The notes: generated by a model from the letters alone, not told the origin. A DNA stretch of 64,000 bases from Methylobacillus flagellatus KT (GCF_000013705.1 NC_007947.1:1984001-2048000), one strand, 5' to 3'; counted from the stretch's first letter, positions 38,546-49,527 are shown. Program-made: numbers and translations.

Positions 38546-40153
38546 CTATCTATTGAACACGAATTTGTTGGTCAATGGGTAGCGCCTGTCCTTGCCAAAA
38601 CCTCGCTTGGTCACCCTGACACCGATAGGTGCCTGGCGCCGCTTGTATTCGTTACGGTCAACCAAGCGGGTCACGCGGAGCACATCCTGCTCCCGGTAGC
38701 CCAGCGCCAGGATTTCCTCCCAACTGTAATCATTTTCGACATATGCCTCCATGATACCGTCCAGTACCGCATAATCCGGGAGACTGTCCTGGTCTGTCTG
38801 CCCATGGCGCAATTCCGCCGACGGCGGCCTCAGGATGATACGCTCGGGAATCACCTGGCTGATCGTATTCCGGTATTTGGCCAGCTGATAGACCAATGTC
38901 TTGGAAACATCCTTGAGCAAGGCAAAACCGCCCGCCATATCCCCATACAATGTCGAATATCCTACCGCAGTCTCGCTCTTGTTGCCGGTGGTCACCACCA
39001 TGCTGCCGAACTTGTTCGAAAGCGCCATCAGCAAGGTACCGCGAATGCGTGCCTGCAGGTTTTCCTCCGCAGTGTCGAAGGGCCTGCCGGCGAACTCCGG
39101 CGCCAAAGCTGCGCAGAATGACTCGAATACGGGACCGATCGCAATCTCGCTATACCGCACATTGAGTCCTGCTGCCATTGCCTGGGCATCTTCCAGGCTG
39201 ATGGAAGCCGTGAATGCCGATGGCATCATCACCGCCTGCACCTTGCCAGCGCCCAGCGCATCCACGGCAATCGCCAGCGTCAAGGCGGAGTCGATGCCGC
39301 CAGACAAGCCAAGCAGTACGCCCGGGAAATTGTTCTTCAATACATAGTCGCGGAACCCCAGGCTCAACGCTTGGTAAACCGCTGGCTCCAGCCCGGGCAG
39401 AGGATGAATCTCCGCGGGCTCAGGCGCCCCATCGCTGAAGGATACGATGCCCAATGCCTCATCAAAGGACGGCAGTTGCTGAGTCAATGCCCCCTCATCA
39501 TTCATGACGAAGGAAGCGCCGTCGAAAACCAGCTCATCCTGGCCGCCAACCAGGTTGGCATAGACCACGGGCAACCCGGTTTCCTTGATGCGGTCACGCA
39601 CTACTGCATAGCGTTCCTGTTGCTTGCCGATATGATAGGGCGAGGCATTGAGCACCAGCAACACGGTCGCGCCCGCATCGCGAGCACGGCGGGCCGGTTC
39701 GGGCGCCCAGACATCGGCACAGATCACGATACCAAGCTTGCAGCCCAGGTGATTGATAACCAGGGCTTCGCTACCTTCGCTGAAGTAGCGTACTTCGTCG
39801 AAGACGCTGTCGTTGGGCAGTAATGCTTTGTGATAGGTATGGCAGATTCGCCCCGCTTCGAGCACCGAAGCTGCGTTATAGCGGTTGCCGAGATATTTGC
39901 GTGGATGGCCGACAACCACGGTCAATGTGGCGGGAAGCTCCTGTGCCAAGGCATACAGCGCGCGTTCGCAGGCGTGGTAAAAATCATCTCGCAACAACAA
40001 GTCTTCGGGTGAATACCCCGACAATGCCAGCTCGGGACAGAGCAGCAAAGTCGCCCCGGCCGCTTCGGCACGCCGGGCCTGTTCGACGATCTTGGCGGCG
40101 TTGCCTGTCAGGTCGCCGGCCGTGGCATTGATTTGAGCGATCGCGATTTTCAT
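38546..40153 (-). CDS. nadE: Glutamine-dependent NAD+ synthetase
   Basis: Bifunctional enzyme of 535 residues. The N-terminal nitrilase-type glutaminase domain shows the catalytic Glu in CPELALSGYSPEDLL and the nucleophilic Cys in GIVICADVW (about residue 147). The C-terminal synthetase domain has the ATP pyrophosphatase loop GLSGGIDSAL and TGNKSETAVGYSTLYGD. It amidates nicotinate adenine dinucleotide with glutamine nitrogen. Length is normal for the two-domain form. Confidence 0.95.
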   Translation of the reverse strand: MKIAIAQINATAGDLTGNAAKIVEQARRAEAAGATLLLCPELALSGYSPEDLLLRDDFYHACERALYALAQELPATLTVVVGHPRKYLGNRYNAASVLEAGRICHTYHKALLPNDSVFDEVRYFSEGSEALVINHLGCKLGIVICADVWAPEPARRARDAGATVLLVLNASPYHIGKQQERYAVVRDRIKETGLPVVYANLVGGQDELVFDGASFVMNDEGALTQQLPSFDEALGIVSFSDGAPEPAEIHPLPGLEPAVYQALSLGFRDYVLKNNFPGVLLGLSGGIDSALTLAIAVDALGAGKVQAVMMPSAFTASISLEDAQAMAAGLNVRYSEIAIGPVFESFCAALAPEFAGRPFDTAEENLQARIRGTLLMALSNKFGSMVVTTGNKSETAVGYSTLYGDMAGGFALLKDVSKTLVYQLAKYRNTISQVIPERIILRPPSAELRHGQTDQDSLPDYAVLDGIMEAYVENDYSWEEILALGYREQDVLRVTRLVDRNEYKRRQAPIGVRVTKRGFGKDRRYPLTNKFVFNR

Positions 40154-40222
40154 CGTCTCGAGCCTGCAGGTTGCAGAATACTGCCGTCCACGGCAATACC
40201 GCTACCAGTGTAGCGTCGCTTC

Positions 40223-41176
40223 TTAATAGCTACCACCTGCATCCTTGATCAACTGCACGATTTCGGGTTTCTTGCCTTTCATGGCATACACCAGTGCGGT
40301 CAGGCCATACTGGTCCTTGACCTTGACGTCGGCACCGTTGGCCAGCAACAGCTTGACCAGCTCCACATTGCCTTCGCTCACTGCATATTGCAGGATGGGC
40401 GTGCCTTCGGAGTCCTTGTGGTTGACGTTGGCACCCCTCTCGATCAATAGCCTGGCGGTACCTTCCTGCGACTTCTTGACAGCCCAGGACAGCGCAGTCC
40501 ATTTGGTCTTGTCCTGTGCATCCACCTTGGCTCCCTTGTCGATCAACAGTGCGGTAGCCTCCACATTGCCCTCTCGTGCCGCATACATGAGCGCAGTCAG
40601 GCCAAAACGGTCGCGTGCGGCAATGTCTGCACCCTGCGCCAGCAGGGTATTGATAGTATCAATGTCACCATTTCTGGCGGCATACATGAGAATGCTCTTG
40701 CCATCGTCGCTCTTGCTGCTGGGATCTATACCCCGCTGCACCAGCAAGCCTACCATTTCACTATAACCGGACGTTGCCGCCATGCCCAGCGCGCTCCAAC
40801 CGGATTCGTCGCGTACCTTGGCATCCGCGCCATACTCGAGTAACACCTTGGCGGTATCAATGAAGTTCTTCTTGGCGGCAAACATCAAGGCCGTCCACCC
40901 GCCAGCATCCGTGGCATTCACGTCAGCGCCCTTTTCGAGCAAGACCCGTGCGACATCTGCCTTATCCTTGCGCGCTGCGTACATCAGGGCGGTAATGCCT
41001 TCTGCATCCCTGGTATTGGGATCGGCCCCGCTATTGAGCAACGATTTTACGGTGGCGAGATCACCCTTGGACGAGACAGTCAGGAGATAAGGCACTTGCT
41101 CCTTTCCAAGGGCGGGCAATGCCACCACGCCCAGCAGCACGCTGCAAAACAGAGCAACAGTTAATCGACGCAACAT
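40223..41176 (-). CDS. Exported ankyrin-repeat protein
   Basis: Protein of 317 residues with a signal peptide (MLRRLTVALFCSVLLGVVAL, cleaved after ALG) followed by about eight to nine ankyrin repeats with the usual pattern (GITALMYAARKDKADVARVL, then LLEKGADVNATD). ATG 41176, with GGAA upstream, begins the signal peptide; the open frame extends further but overlaps the region upstream of sucD. Presumably periplasmic protein-binding scaffold; partner unknown. Confidence 0.88.
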   Translation of the reverse strand: MLRRLTVALFCSVLLGVVALPALGKEQVPYLLTVSSKGDLATVKSLLNSGADPNTRDAEGITALMYAARKDKADVARVLLEKGADVNATDAGGWTALMFAAKKNFIDTAKVLLEYGADAKVRDESGWSALGMAATSGYSEMVGLLVQRGIDPSSKSDDGKSILMYAARNGDIDTINTLLAQGADIAARDRFGLTALMYAAREGNVEATALLIDKGAKVDAQDKTKWTALSWAVKKSQEGTARLLIERGANVNHKDSEGTPILQYAVSEGNVELVKLLLANGADVKVKDQYGLTALVYAMKGKKPEIVQLIKDAGGSY

Positions 41177-41225
41177 AGAGATTTCCATGGCTGATGAATT
41201 GAAACCAAATAACCCGCTTGATATC

Positions 41226-42104
41226 TCATTGCTTGGCCTGGATTGCAACCTGGACCGCTTCACCCAGCCCCGCCGGCGAGCTGGCCACCACGACCCCGGC
41301 TTGCTCCAATGCCCTGATCTTGTCCTCGGCCTTACCGCTACCTCCGGAAATAATCGCACCGGCATGTCCCATGCGCTTGCCTGCTGGTGCCGTCTGACCG
41401 GCAATATAGCCCGCTACTGGCTTGGTCACGTATTGCTTAATATATTCCGCCGCTGCTTCCTCATCACTGCCCCCGATCTCGCCCACCATGATGATCGCCT
41501 CGGTTTCCGGATCAGCCTCGAACAGCTCCAGGCAATCGATGAAGTTCATGCCGCGGATTGGGTCGCCGCCTATGCCCACGCAGGTGGACTGTCCCAGGCC
41601 CAGCGCCGTCGTCTGGTGCACGGCCTCATAGGTCAAGGTGCCCGAGCGCGATACGATGCCGACCTTGCCGCGCAGGTGGATGCTGCCGGGCATGATGCCG
41701 ATCTTGCATTCATCCGGCGTGATCACGCCAGGACAGTTGGGACCAACCAGCCGGGCGCCGTTGGCCTGGAGTGCCGCCTTGACGTTGAGCATATCCAGCA
41801 CCGGGATACCCTCGGTAATGCAGACGATCAGCTCGATGCCGGCATCGCAGGCTTCCAGGATGGAATCCGCGGCAAATGCGGGAGGCACGTAGATCACCGA
41901 CGCATTGGCACCTGTTTCACGTACTGCAGAACGCATGGTATTGAAAACGGGCAGGTCGAGATGGCGTTGACCGCCCTTGCCGGGCGTGACCCCGCCTACC
42001 ATCTGGGTGCCATAAGCCAATGCCTGCTCGGAATGGAATGTGCCCTGCTTGCCGGTAAAGCCCTGGCAGAGAACCTTGGTTTGCTTGTTGACCAGGATTG
42101 CCAT
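41226..42104 (-). CDS. sucD: Succinyl-CoA synthetase alpha subunit
   Basis: CoA-ligase alpha subunit of 292 residues. CoA-binding Rossmann features appear in [39 protein letters not shown] is typical, and the phosphohistidine lies in [19 protein letters not shown]. It follows sucC after five bases. Related malate-CoA ligase subunits are the main alternative in methylotrophs, but length and motifs fit SucD. Confidence 0.94.
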   Translation of the reverse strand: MAILVNKQTKVLCQGFTGKQGTFHSEQALAYGTQMVGGVTPGKGGQRHLDLPVFNTMRSAVRETGANASVIYVPPAFAADSILEACDAGIELIVCITEGIPVLDMLNVKAALQANGARLVGPNCPGVITPDECKIGIMPGSIHLRGKVGIVSRSGTLTYEAVHQTTALGLGQSTCVGIGGDPIRGMNFIDCLELFEADPETEAIIMVGEIGGSDEEAAAEYIKQYVTKPVAGYIAGQTAPAGKRMGHAGAIISGGSGKAEDKIRALEQAGVVVASSPAGLGEAVQVAIQAKQ

Positions 42105-42109
42105 CTTGT

Positions 42110-43273
42110 TTACACCTTCACTGCTGCTACTGCCTGCTGCGCGGCATCTGTCAGGCCTGCGGCAGAAATAATGGATAAGCCGCTTTCGCTCAGCATCTTG
42201 CGGCCAAGCTCAACGTTGGTCCCTTCCAGACGCACCACCACGGGAATCTCGATCCCCACCTCCTTGACAGCAGTGATGATGCCTTCGGCAATGATGTCGC
42301 AGCGCATGATGCCGCCAAAGATGTTGACGAGAATGGCCTTGACGTTGGGGTCGGCGAGAATGATCTTGAACGCACGCGCCACCGTGGTCGCAGTTGCGCC
42401 ACCGCCAACATCGAGGAAGTTGGCGGGCGCGCCACCGTGCAGCTTGATCAGGTCCATGGTCGCCATGGCCAGGCCGGCGCCATTCACCATACAGCCAATA
42501 TTGCCATTCAATGCAATATAGTTGAGCCCAGCATTGTGCGCCTCGGCCTCCTTGGCGTCGTCTTGGCTCCAGTCGCGCTGCTCCGCAAGCTCGCGGCGCC
42601 GGTAGAGCGCATTATCATCAACGCTCATCTTGCAATCCAGCGCTACCAGGGCACCTTCCGCAGTGACGATCAGCGGATTGATCTCGAGCAAGGCCAGGTC
42701 GTTTTCCTTGAACAGGCGGTACAAGCCCTTGGCCAGCCGCGTGAACGCCGCAACCTGGTCACCAACCAGGCCTAGTGCAAATGCGATATTGCGTGCCTGG
42801 TAATCGACCAGCCCGTTCAGCGGATCACAGACTTCCTGCAGGATTTTTTCCGGACTATCCTTGGCGATTTCCTCGATTTCCATACCACCTGCCGCCGACG
42901 CTACCAATACGACACGCTCCAGAGAACGGTCCACGAGCATGGAGACATACAATTCACGGGCGATTGGCAGGGTTGCCTCGACCAGCACCTTTTCCACCGG
43001 CTGCCCATCCGGTGCATTCTGGTAGGTGACCAGACGCTTGCCAAGCAGGCTGACGGCAATATCCTGCACCTCGTCCAGAGTGCGCACCAGCTTGACGCCC
43101 CCGGCCTTGCCGCGACCGCCGGCATGCACCTGCGCCTTCACCACCCAGGCATCGCCTTCGAGGGCCCGCGCGGCTTCCACTGCTGCCTGTGCCGTCTCGG
43201 CCACCTGACTGCGCGGCACATTCACGCCATAACGCTGCAGCAGCGCCTTGGCCTGATACTCATGCAAATTCAT
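42110..43273 (-). CDS. sucC: Succinyl-CoA synthetase beta subunit
   Basis: ATP-grasp subunit of 387 residues beginning [23 protein letters not shown]-grasp residues are seen in [18 protein letters not shown], and the C-terminal region has [16 protein letters not shown] and [18 protein letters not shown] 43273 starts the conserved domain; the ATG-containing extension upstream is not conserved. No 2-oxoglutarate dehydrogenase gene is close by. Confidence 0.95.
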   Translation of the reverse strand: MNLHEYQAKALLQRYGVNVPRSQVAETAQAAVEAARALEGDAWVVKAQVHAGGRGKAGGVKLVRTLDEVQDIAVSLLGKRLVTYQNAPDGQPVEKVLVEATLPIARELYVSMLVDRSLERVVLVASAAGGMEIEEIAKDSPEKILQEVCDPLNGLVDYQARNIAFALGLVGDQVAAFTRLAKGLYRLFKENDLALLEINPLIVTAEGALVALDCKMSVDDNALYRRRELAEQRDWSQDDAKEAEAHNAGLNYIALNGNIGCMVNGAGLAMATMDLIKLHGGAPANFLDVGGGATATTVARAFKIILADPNVKAILVNIFGGIMRCDIIAEGIITAVKEVGIEIPVVVRLEGTNVELGRKMLSESGLSIISAAGLTDAAQQAVAAVKV

Positions 43274-43403
43274 GTTTTTACTTTTGTAATGGGCTAATAG
43301 CGTATTTTCGCGCAAATCCCCGCATTGCGCCAGTACGGAGACCTACGGCTGCAACGATAGGCATCATCGAGATGGAATCCAGCAACAGTGCCAGCCATGT
43401 ATA

Positions 43404-44312
43404 ATGAAGCCCAGTGTTCACCTTATAGTGTTTTTGCATATGCGCCTCGTCATCCAGGGCCCGGGAATCGGTTTCCAACAGTTGGCCCATATCCACCAGC
43501 TACTCGGCGCCAGCCACCAGCAGTTCATCCAGGTCGGGGAACATGCCTACCAACTGGCCGGCCAGTCAGAAATGCCTCCTACACTATGTGCGTTCTGCCA
43601 GGAGCAGCACATTGACGTCGCATTAGTCGATGATCAGCATCAGCTGAACAATCTGGGTTTGGCCGTCATGGATATGGATTCCACCCTGATCACCATCGAG
43701 TGTATAGACGAGATTGCCGACATGCAGGGCCTCAAGCCCCAGGTAGCGGCAATCACGGAGAGTGCGATGCGCGGCGAGATCGAGTTTGCGGAAAGCCTGC
43801 GCCGCCGCGTAGCGCTGCTTCAGGGACTAGAGGCTTCAGCTTTGCAGCGCGTGATCGACGAGCGACTGCAATTGACGCCGGGCGCGCAAGCCTGGATCTC
43901 CGCATGCAAGCGGCACAATATCAAGACCATGCTGGTATCGGGTGGTTTCGATTTCTTTGCTGACCGGGTCAAGGCCATGCTGGACCTGGATGTCGCCAAG
44001 GCCAACTCGCTGGAAATCATCGATGGCAGACTGACTGGCCGCTTGCTTGGCCCAATCGTCGATGCCCAGGCCAAGGCCGATTACCTCGAACGCTTCCGCC
44101 AGGAGCTGGGTTTGCGGCAAGACCAGGTGGTCGCGATCGGAGACGGTGCCAACGACCTCAAGATGATGTCTGCCGCCGGCTGTGGCATCGCCTACCATGC
44201 CAAACCCGTTGTGCAGCAGCAAGCCACCTATGCGCTCAACCACGTCGATCTGGAAGGCCTGGTGTATTTGTTTGCCCCGCTGTCCGTATCTTCAGTCCAA
44301 ACTTGTCATTGA
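43404..44312 (+). CDS. serB: Phosphoserine phosphatase
   Basis: HAD-family phosphatase of 302 residues that makes serine, important in a serine-consuming methylotroph. The catalytic aspartates are in VMDMDSTLITIECIDE, with SGGFDFF as motif II and GDGANDLKMM as motif III. An N-terminal domain of about 90 residues replaces the ACT domain found in E. coli SerB. No clear ribosome site marks the start; ATG 43440 is an alternative. Confidence 0.93.
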   Translation: MKPSVHLIVFLHMRLVIQGPGIGFQQLAHIHQLLGASHQQFIQVGEHAYQLAGQSEMPPTLCAFCQEQHIDVALVDDQHQLNNLGLAVMDMDSTLITIECIDEIADMQGLKPQVAAITESAMRGEIEFAESLRRRVALLQGLEASALQRVIDERLQLTPGAQAWISACKRHNIKTMLVSGGFDFFADRVKAMLDLDVAKANSLEIIDGRLTGRLLGPIVDAQAKADYLERFRQELGLRQDQVVAIGDGANDLKMMSAAGCGIAYHAKPVVQQQATYALNHVDLEGLVYLFAPLSVSSVQTCH

Positions 44313-44323
44313 GGAATTGCTCC

Positions 44324-44875
44324 ATGCTGTCCAAACTTCTGCATCTGCCTATCATTTTGAGCCTGATTGCCATGCCGGCCATGGCACAGCCGCTGGCTGA
44401 AATCCAGACCAGTGAGGGGTTGATCGTGGTCGACCTCAATAGTGAAAAAGCCCCCAACACTGTGGCCAACTTCATCCGCTATGCCAAGGAAGGCCATTAC
44501 GCAGGCACGATCTTCCACCGCGTGATCGCAGGCTTCATGATTCAGGGCGGCGGGCTGGACGTCAATTTCGAACCCAAGCCCACGCATCCTCCAATCAGAA
44601 ACGAGGCTGACAACGGCTTGACCAACGCGACGGGCACCATCGCCATGGCACGCACCAGCGACCCTCATTCCGCCACCGACCAGTTCTTCATCAACCTCGC
44701 CAACAATACCTCGCTGAACTTCAGCGAGCGCTCCGAAACTGGCTGGGGCTATACCGTTTTCGGCAGGGTGATCAAGGGCATGGATGTGGTGCAGCGCATC
44801 GCCATCATGCCCACCGACGGTGGCGATGCGCCATTCCAGAACATCGTGATCGAGTCCGTCACGATCAAGGAATAA
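44324..44875 (+). CDS. Periplasmic cyclophilin-type peptidyl-prolyl isomerase
   Basis: Protein of 183 residues with a signal peptide (MLSKLLHLPIILSLIAMPAM) and a PpiA/PpiB-type cyclophilin domain: IFHRVIAGFMIQGGG, then TNATGTIAMARTSDPHSATD and DQFFINLANN. ATG 44324 has GAGGA eight bases before; a TTG further up lies before that ribosome site. It starts 12 bp after serB. Confidence 0.92.
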   Translation: MLSKLLHLPIILSLIAMPAMAQPLAEIQTSEGLIVVDLNSEKAPNTVANFIRYAKEGHYAGTIFHRVIAGFMIQGGGLDVNFEPKPTHPPIRNEADNGLTNATGTIAMARTSDPHSATDQFFINLANNTSLNFSERSETGWGYTVFGRVIKGMDVVQRIAIMPTDGGDAPFQNIVIESVTIKE

Positions 44876-44901
44876 GACGGCGACCTGAAAGGCAATTGCA
44901 T

Positions 44902-46335
44902 CTAGTGGCCCGGCGCTGCTGCCTCAATCGAACTCATCAGGCGCCCCAGGGTCTTGAATGCCTGCTCCACCTCGGCATCCACCGGCTTGCTGTAATTGAT
45001 GCGAATGCAATTGCAGCATTGATGCCTGGCTGAGAAAATCGGCCCAGGCGCAACACTCACCCCCTGCTCCAGCGCGCGTTGGAACAAGACCAGGGCATCG
45101 ACTCTTTCCGGCAGGTCCACCCAGAGAAAATATCCGCCATGGGGGCGTGTGACCTGCGTCTCCGCAGGGAAGTACCGAGCAATCAAGTGCAAGTATTGAT
45201 GCTGCTGCAACTCGAACTTTGTGCGAAGCCTGCGCAGATGACGGTCATAGCCGCCATGCTGCAGAAAATCCGCTATCGCCGCCTGGGCAATCGTACTGGT
45301 GGATAAGGAGGTGATGACTTTGAGCCGCTCGACTTTGCGCTCGAACCGCTTGGGCAACAGTGCCCAGCCAATGCGATATCCTGGCGCCAGGGTCTTGGAG
45401 AACGAACTGCAATGCATGACGTAACCTTCGCTATCATAAGCCTTGGCCGGCCTGTGCTCCTGCATGCCGAAATAGAGCTCGCCGTATACGTCATCCTCGA
45501 TCAAGGGAATCCGGTACCGGGTCAGTAGCTCAACCAATACCTGCTTGCGTTCTGCCGGCATGGAAACGCCCATTGGATTCTGAAAGCTGGTCATGCTCCA
45601 GCATGCGCGTACCGGGCACTTCTCCAGCACGCTTTCCAGATAGTCCAGATCCATGCCCAATACCGGGTCTACCGGGATCTCAACGGCCTTCAGCTGCAGT
45701 CGTTCTAGCGCCTGCAAACACCCGTGGAATGTCGGCGACTCAATGGCGACAAGATCGCCGGGCTGGGTCACCGCCTCAAGGCAAAGATTCAAAGCCTCAA
45801 AGGCACCATTGGTGATCAGGATGTTATCGACATCTGCTTCGACACCCTGCATAAGGTAACGGCGCGCAATCTGCCGGCGCAGGTCGTGATTGCCAGGTGG
45901 CAGCGACTCGACGATGGCTGCCGGTCCCATGTCACGCGTGGCATGGGCCAGTGAGCGTGACAGGCGCGCCAACGGGAACAGGTCAGGCCAGGGGAAAGCC
46001 GACCCGAGCGGCACCGTTTCCGGGTCCTTGATCGAGCTAAGGATGGAAAAGACCATATCGGAGATACTGACCACAGTGCTTGCCTGCTCAGGAACTGGCG
46101 TAGTCTTGGAAGCCAGCTGTTTGATGGCATGATTGCTGACGTAATAGCCGGATTTGGGCTGGGCACGGATCAAGCCCAGGTTCTCTAGTTCGTAATAGGC
46201 ACGGAAGACGGTGGCCGGGCTCAGCTTGTGATTGAGGCAGGCCTGACGTACTGAAGGCAGTTTCTCGCCTGGAGCGAGCACGCCGGAGCGGATGGCGGTT
46301 GCGATGTCGTGCACCAGCTTTTCATAGCGTTTCAT
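44902..46335 (-). CDS. MocR-type regulator (GntR DNA-binding domain fused to aminotransferase-like domain)
   Basis: Transcription regulator of 477 residues. A GntR winged helix occupies residues 1-70 (LAPGEKLPSVRQACLNHKLS, then PATVFRAYYELENLGLIRAQ). It is linked to a fold-type I PLP domain with ITNGAFEALNLCLEAV, SFQNPMGVSMP and the Schiff-base lysine in SSFSKTLAPGYRIGW. MocR proteins respond to PLP or amino acids. The start is taken at ATG 46335, because the upstream TTG frame has no support. It faces the serB unit convergently; its target is unknown. Confidence 0.9.
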   Translation of the reverse strand: MKRYEKLVHDIATAIRSGVLAPGEKLPSVRQACLNHKLSPATVFRAYYELENLGLIRAQPKSGYYVSNHAIKQLASKTTPVPEQASTVVSISDMVFSILSSIKDPETVPLGSAFPWPDLFPLARLSRSLAHATRDMGPAAIVESLPPGNHDLRRQIARRYLMQGVEADVDNILITNGAFEALNLCLEAVTQPGDLVAIESPTFHGCLQALERLQLKAVEIPVDPVLGMDLDYLESVLEKCPVRACWSMTSFQNPMGVSMPAERKQVLVELLTRYRIPLIEDDVYGELYFGMQEHRPAKAYDSEGYVMHCSSFSKTLAPGYRIGWALLPKRFERKVERLKVITSLSTSTIAQAAIADFLQHGGYDRHLRRLRTKFELQQHQYLHLIARYFPAETQVTRPHGGYFLWVDLPERVDALVLFQRALEQGVSVAPGPIFSARHQCCNCIRINYSKPVDAEVEQAFKTLGRLMSSIEAAAPGH

Positions 46336-46373
46336 ACCTACAGCCCTTGATACACATTCCAGACGCCGACATG

Positions 46374-46394
46374 ACAACGGGGCCAGCGGCCCCG
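46374..46394. repeat. GC-rich hairpin after fabB
   Basis: AACGGGGCC and GGCCCCGTT form a nine-base stem with a three-base loop, just past the fabB stop on the minus strand. There is no T-tract, so termination would need other factors. Confidence 0.55.
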
Positions 46395-46404
46395 TTCGAT
46401 CAGA

Positions 46405-47628
46405 TCAGGCAAGCTGCCTGCGCGAAAACGTCAGGGTGGCATTGGTACCGCCGAAACCGAAGCTGTTCGACACCGCGGTCTGTATATTGGCGTTATCGAT
46501 GCGCTCGCGCACGATATTCAGGCCTTCTGCGGCTGGGTCGAGGTTGTCGATATTGGCCGAAGCGGCGATGAATTGATGTTCCATCATCAGCAGAGTATAG
46601 ATCGCCTCATTGACGCCTGCCGCACCCAGCGCATGACCGGACAGCGACTTGGTGGAGGCAATCGCGACACCGCTGTCGCCGAACACGGCGCGAATCGCCT
46701 CCAGCTCCTTCACATCGCCCACCGGCGTGCTGGTGCCGTGGGTGTTGATGTAATCCACCGGCCCTTCAACGCCTTGCAAGGCCAGGCGCATGCAACGCTC
46801 GGCACCCTCGCCGCTCGGGGCCACCATGTCGTAGCCATCGGAAGTCGCGCCGTAACCGACGATCTCGGCATAGATCTTCGCACCGCGTGCCTTGGCATGC
46901 TCGTATTCTTCCACCACCAGGATGCCACCGCCACCGGAAATCACGAAGCCGTCGCGATCGACGTCATACGTGCGCGACGCCTTTTCTGGTGTCGCATTGT
47001 ATTTGCTGGACAATGCACCCATGGCATCGAACATGAAGGACAACGTCCAGTGCTCTTCCTCGCCCCCGCCAGCGAACACGATATCCTGCTTGCCCAGCTG
47101 GATCTGCTCCACGGCTGCACCGATACAATGGGCACTAGTGGCACAAGCAGAGCTGATGCCGTAATTGATGCCCTTGATCTCGGCGCCTGTTGCCAGGCAC
47201 GCGGAAACCCCGCTCGCCATGGCCTTGGTTACCATGTAAGGCCCGACGCGCCGCACACCCTTGGCACGCAGGGTGTCGACTCCGGACAGGATACTCTCGT
47301 GCGAGGCGCCACCCTGACCCACGATCAGGCCAGTGCGGATATTGGACACCAGTTGGGGCGGCAGGCCAGCATCGGCAATCGCTTCCTGCATGGCCAGCCA
47401 GGCATAGGCATGCCCTTTGCCCATGAAACGCATCAGCTTCCGGTCGATCAGTGCTTCCAGATCGAGGTTCTCGATCGACCCCGCAACATGGGAGCGCAAT
47501 CCCTGATCAACGTACTCCTGCTGAAAGCGAATGCCAGAACGGCCTGCCTTCAAACTGTCCAGAACTTCAGATTTGTTGTTACCGAGACTGGAAATGATGC
47601 CCATCCCGGTGACCACGACACGACGCAT
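46405..47628 (-). CDS. fabB: 3-oxoacyl-ACP synthase I
   Basis: Condensing enzyme of 407 residues, needed for unsaturated fatty acid elongation. The active-site cysteine lies in [12 protein letters not shown], the two histidines in [13 protein letters not shown] and [12 protein letters not shown], and the ending is [14 protein letters not shown]. FabB rather than FabF is supported by the partner fabA 61 bp upstream in the same operon. Confidence 0.95.
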   Translation of the reverse strand: MRRVVVTGMGIISSLGNNKSEVLDSLKAGRSGIRFQQEYVDQGLRSHVAGSIENLDLEALIDRKLMRFMGKGHAYAWLAMQEAIADAGLPPQLVSNIRTGLIVGQGGASHESILSGVDTLRAKGVRRVGPYMVTKAMASGVSACLATGAEIKGINYGISSACATSAHCIGAAVEQIQLGKQDIVFAGGGEEEHWTLSFMFDAMGALSSKYNATPEKASRTYDVDRDGFVISGGGGILVVEEYEHAKARGAKIYAEIVGYGATSDGYDMVAPSGEGAERCMRLALQGVEGPVDYINTHGTSTPVGDVKELEAIRAVFGDSGVAIASTKSLSGHALGAAGVNEAIYTLLMMEHQFIAASANIDNLDPAAEGLNIVRERIDNANIQTAVSNSFGFGGTNATLTFSRRQLA

Positions 47629-47689
47629 TGCGTGTTCTCCTACATTAATTCAATCAAGTGATAGGCGATTGCAGCAGAAGCTTAATCTG

Positions 47690-48205
47690 CTAGAAATTAT
47701 CGGTGCGTGTGAACAGGCCTACACGCAAATCGCTGGCGACATATATTTCACGACCATCAATTTCCATGTGGGCATCAGCAATGCCCATGACCAGCTTGCG
47801 CATGATGACGCGCTTCAAGTCAATGCGATAAGTAATCAGTTTACCAGTAGGCAGCACCTGGCCGGTAAACTTCACATCGCCTGCGCCCAATGCACGACCA
47901 CGGCCTTTGCCACCCATCCAGCCAAGATAGAACCCCACCAACTGCCACATGGCATCCAGGCCAAGACAACCTGGCATCACGGGATCACCCGCGAAATGAC
48001 AATTGAAGAACCAGAGGTCGGGCCTGACATCCAGCTCCGCCACGATCTGCCCGTTGCCATACTGCCCGCCCTCCTCGGTGATGGAGACGATCCGGTCAAA
48101 CATCAGCATCGGCGGCAGGGGCAATTGCGCATTGCCTTCCCCGAACATTTCGCCGCGACCACAAGAAAGCAATTCTTCAAAGGTAAAACTATTCTGTTTT
48201 TGCAT
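47690..48205 (-). CDS. fabA: 3-hydroxydecanoyl-ACP dehydratase/isomerase
   Basis: Hot-dog enzyme of 171 residues that introduces the cis double bond in anaerobic unsaturated fatty acid synthesis. The catalytic His is in [14 protein letters not shown] and the Asp in [16 protein letters not shown]. Normal length. First gene of the fabA-fabB operon, transcribed away from mxaR. Confidence 0.96.
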   Translation of the reverse strand: MQKQNSFTFEELLSCGRGEMFGEGNAQLPLPPMLMFDRIVSITEEGGQYGNGQIVAELDVRPDLWFFNCHFAGDPVMPGCLGLDAMWQLVGFYLGWMGGKGRGRALGAGDVKFTGQVLPTGKLITYRIDLKRVIMRKLVMGIADAHMEIDGREIYVASDLRVGLFTRTDNF

Positions 48206-48505
48206 TTAATTATTCTGTACTGGTAATCCCATTATTTTCGCCTGAAATGCCTTTTAACAAAAGCCCTAAGCAGAGAAAGTATTAATAAATCTGCTCGAAC
48301 TCAGCCCTAAGGCCCTGTTCACGATCTTTATCATATGGCACGTTGCACCAGCAGGATAATCGATGCAAGGCGTAAACCGCATCCGCAAACACCAGGCCGC
48401 ACTTCCGCCAGGACTATACAGATCTGTTTACACCACGAATTAAAAACCCTACCATACGGGAAAAATTCCCCATCCACCCACTTCCCGAGGACTGGAATAC
48501 ACCAC
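48206..48505. promoter_or_regulatory. Divergent promoter region between fabA and mxaR
   Basis: A 300-base gap without a gene, expected to hold both promoters. The one symmetric element I note is GGGAA-AAA-TTCCC at 48458-48470, 36 bases before the mxaR ATG, a possible protein-binding or mRNA site. I cannot assign -10/-35 boxes with confidence. Confidence 0.45.
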
Positions 48506-49522
48506 ATGAGTGACAGCCAATTAGCCGACTGGCGTGCACAGGCACTGCAACTTGAAAAGCATGTCAACGAGGTCGTGGTCGGCCAGGCCAGGGCAATACG
48601 CCTGATCACCACCGCCATCTTTGCCCGTGGTCACGTACTGCTCGAGGGCGATGTCGGCGTCGGCAAGACAACCTTGCTGCGCGCCTTCACACGCGGCATC
48701 GGCGGCGGCTATCAACGTATCGAGGGCACTATAGACTTGATGCCCAATGACCTGGTGTACCATACCTACCTCGGCGATGACGGCCGACCACACGTGAGCC
48801 CGGGTCCGTTGCTATCCCATGGAACCAACCTATCTGTATTCTTCTTCAACGAAATCAACAGGGCCAGACCTCAAGTACACTCGTTATTGTTACGCGTGAT
48901 GGCAGAACGCACCTTGTCCGCCTTCAACCGCGAGCATCATTTCCCCCATATGCTGGTATTTGCCGACCGCAACCAGGTGGAAAAAGAAGAGACATTCGAG
49001 ATACCCTCAGCAGCCCGCGACCGCTTCATGATGGAAATCCCCATCACGATCCCGGCAGATACCGATATCATGGAGGCATTGATTTTCGAGACGCGCTTCC
49101 ACGATGTCGACGCCCTGGTCGATAACGTTCCGCCGGACATCCTGCAATTCGACGGGCTCAACCAGATCGCATCCCTGGTCCAGTCCAGCGTGCAGGCCAG
49201 CCCGGCGCTGCGTCGCTATACGCTGGACCTCTGGCTGGCAACCCGCGACCCGGTCGCCTATGGCCTGGCGATCCCAGGTGTGGACATCAAGCGTCTGGTG
49301 GTGGCCGGCGCCAGTCCGCGCGGCATTGCCATGATGATGCGCGCCGCCCGCGTCAATGCCTGGCTCAACGACCGGGAATCGGTGCTGCCCGAGGACATAC
49401 ATGCCGTGTTCCATGAAACCGTCGCGCACCGCCTGGTCTTCAACCCGATTTACGAAATGCGCCGCACCGAGATTGCACGCACACTGCTCAGCCAGGCCAT
49501 TCGTACCATCAGCGCCACCTGA
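48506..49522 (+). CDS. mxaR: MxaR, MoxR-type AAA+ ATPase for methanol dehydrogenase assembly
   Basis: AAA+ ATPase of 338 residues. Walker A is GDVGVGKT (48-55), Walker B/sensor region FFFNEINRARPQVHSLLL, sensor I FADRNQVEKEETF, and PSAARDRFMMEIPI contains the arginine finger. MoxR proteins work with a DUF58/VWA partner in metal-cofactor maturation; here the partner is mxaS, six bases downstream. The chosen ATG matches MoxR starts; upstream open frame is not conserved. The mxaFJGI structural genes are not upstream, so this accessory block is separate. Confidence 0.92.
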   Translation: MSDSQLADWRAQALQLEKHVNEVVVGQARAIRLITTAIFARGHVLLEGDVGVGKTTLLRAFTRGIGGGYQRIEGTIDLMPNDLVYHTYLGDDGRPHVSPGPLLSHGTNLSVFFFNEINRARPQVHSLLLRVMAERTLSAFNREHHFPHMLVFADRNQVEKEETFEIPSAARDRFMMEIPITIPADTDIMEALIFETRFHDVDALVDNVPPDILQFDGLNQIASLVQSSVQASPALRRYTLDLWLATRDPVAYGLAIPGVDIKRLVVAGASPRGIAMMMRAARVNAWLNDRESVLPEDIHAVFHETVAHRLVFNPIYEMRRTEIARTLLSQAIRTISAT

Positions 49523-49527
49523 TCCCC

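Noticed and set aside
41177..41404. N-terminal extension of the ankyrin protein to 41404
   Set aside because: It would bury the signal peptide behind 76 residues that shadow sucD; the ATG at 41176 starts a clean signal sequence.
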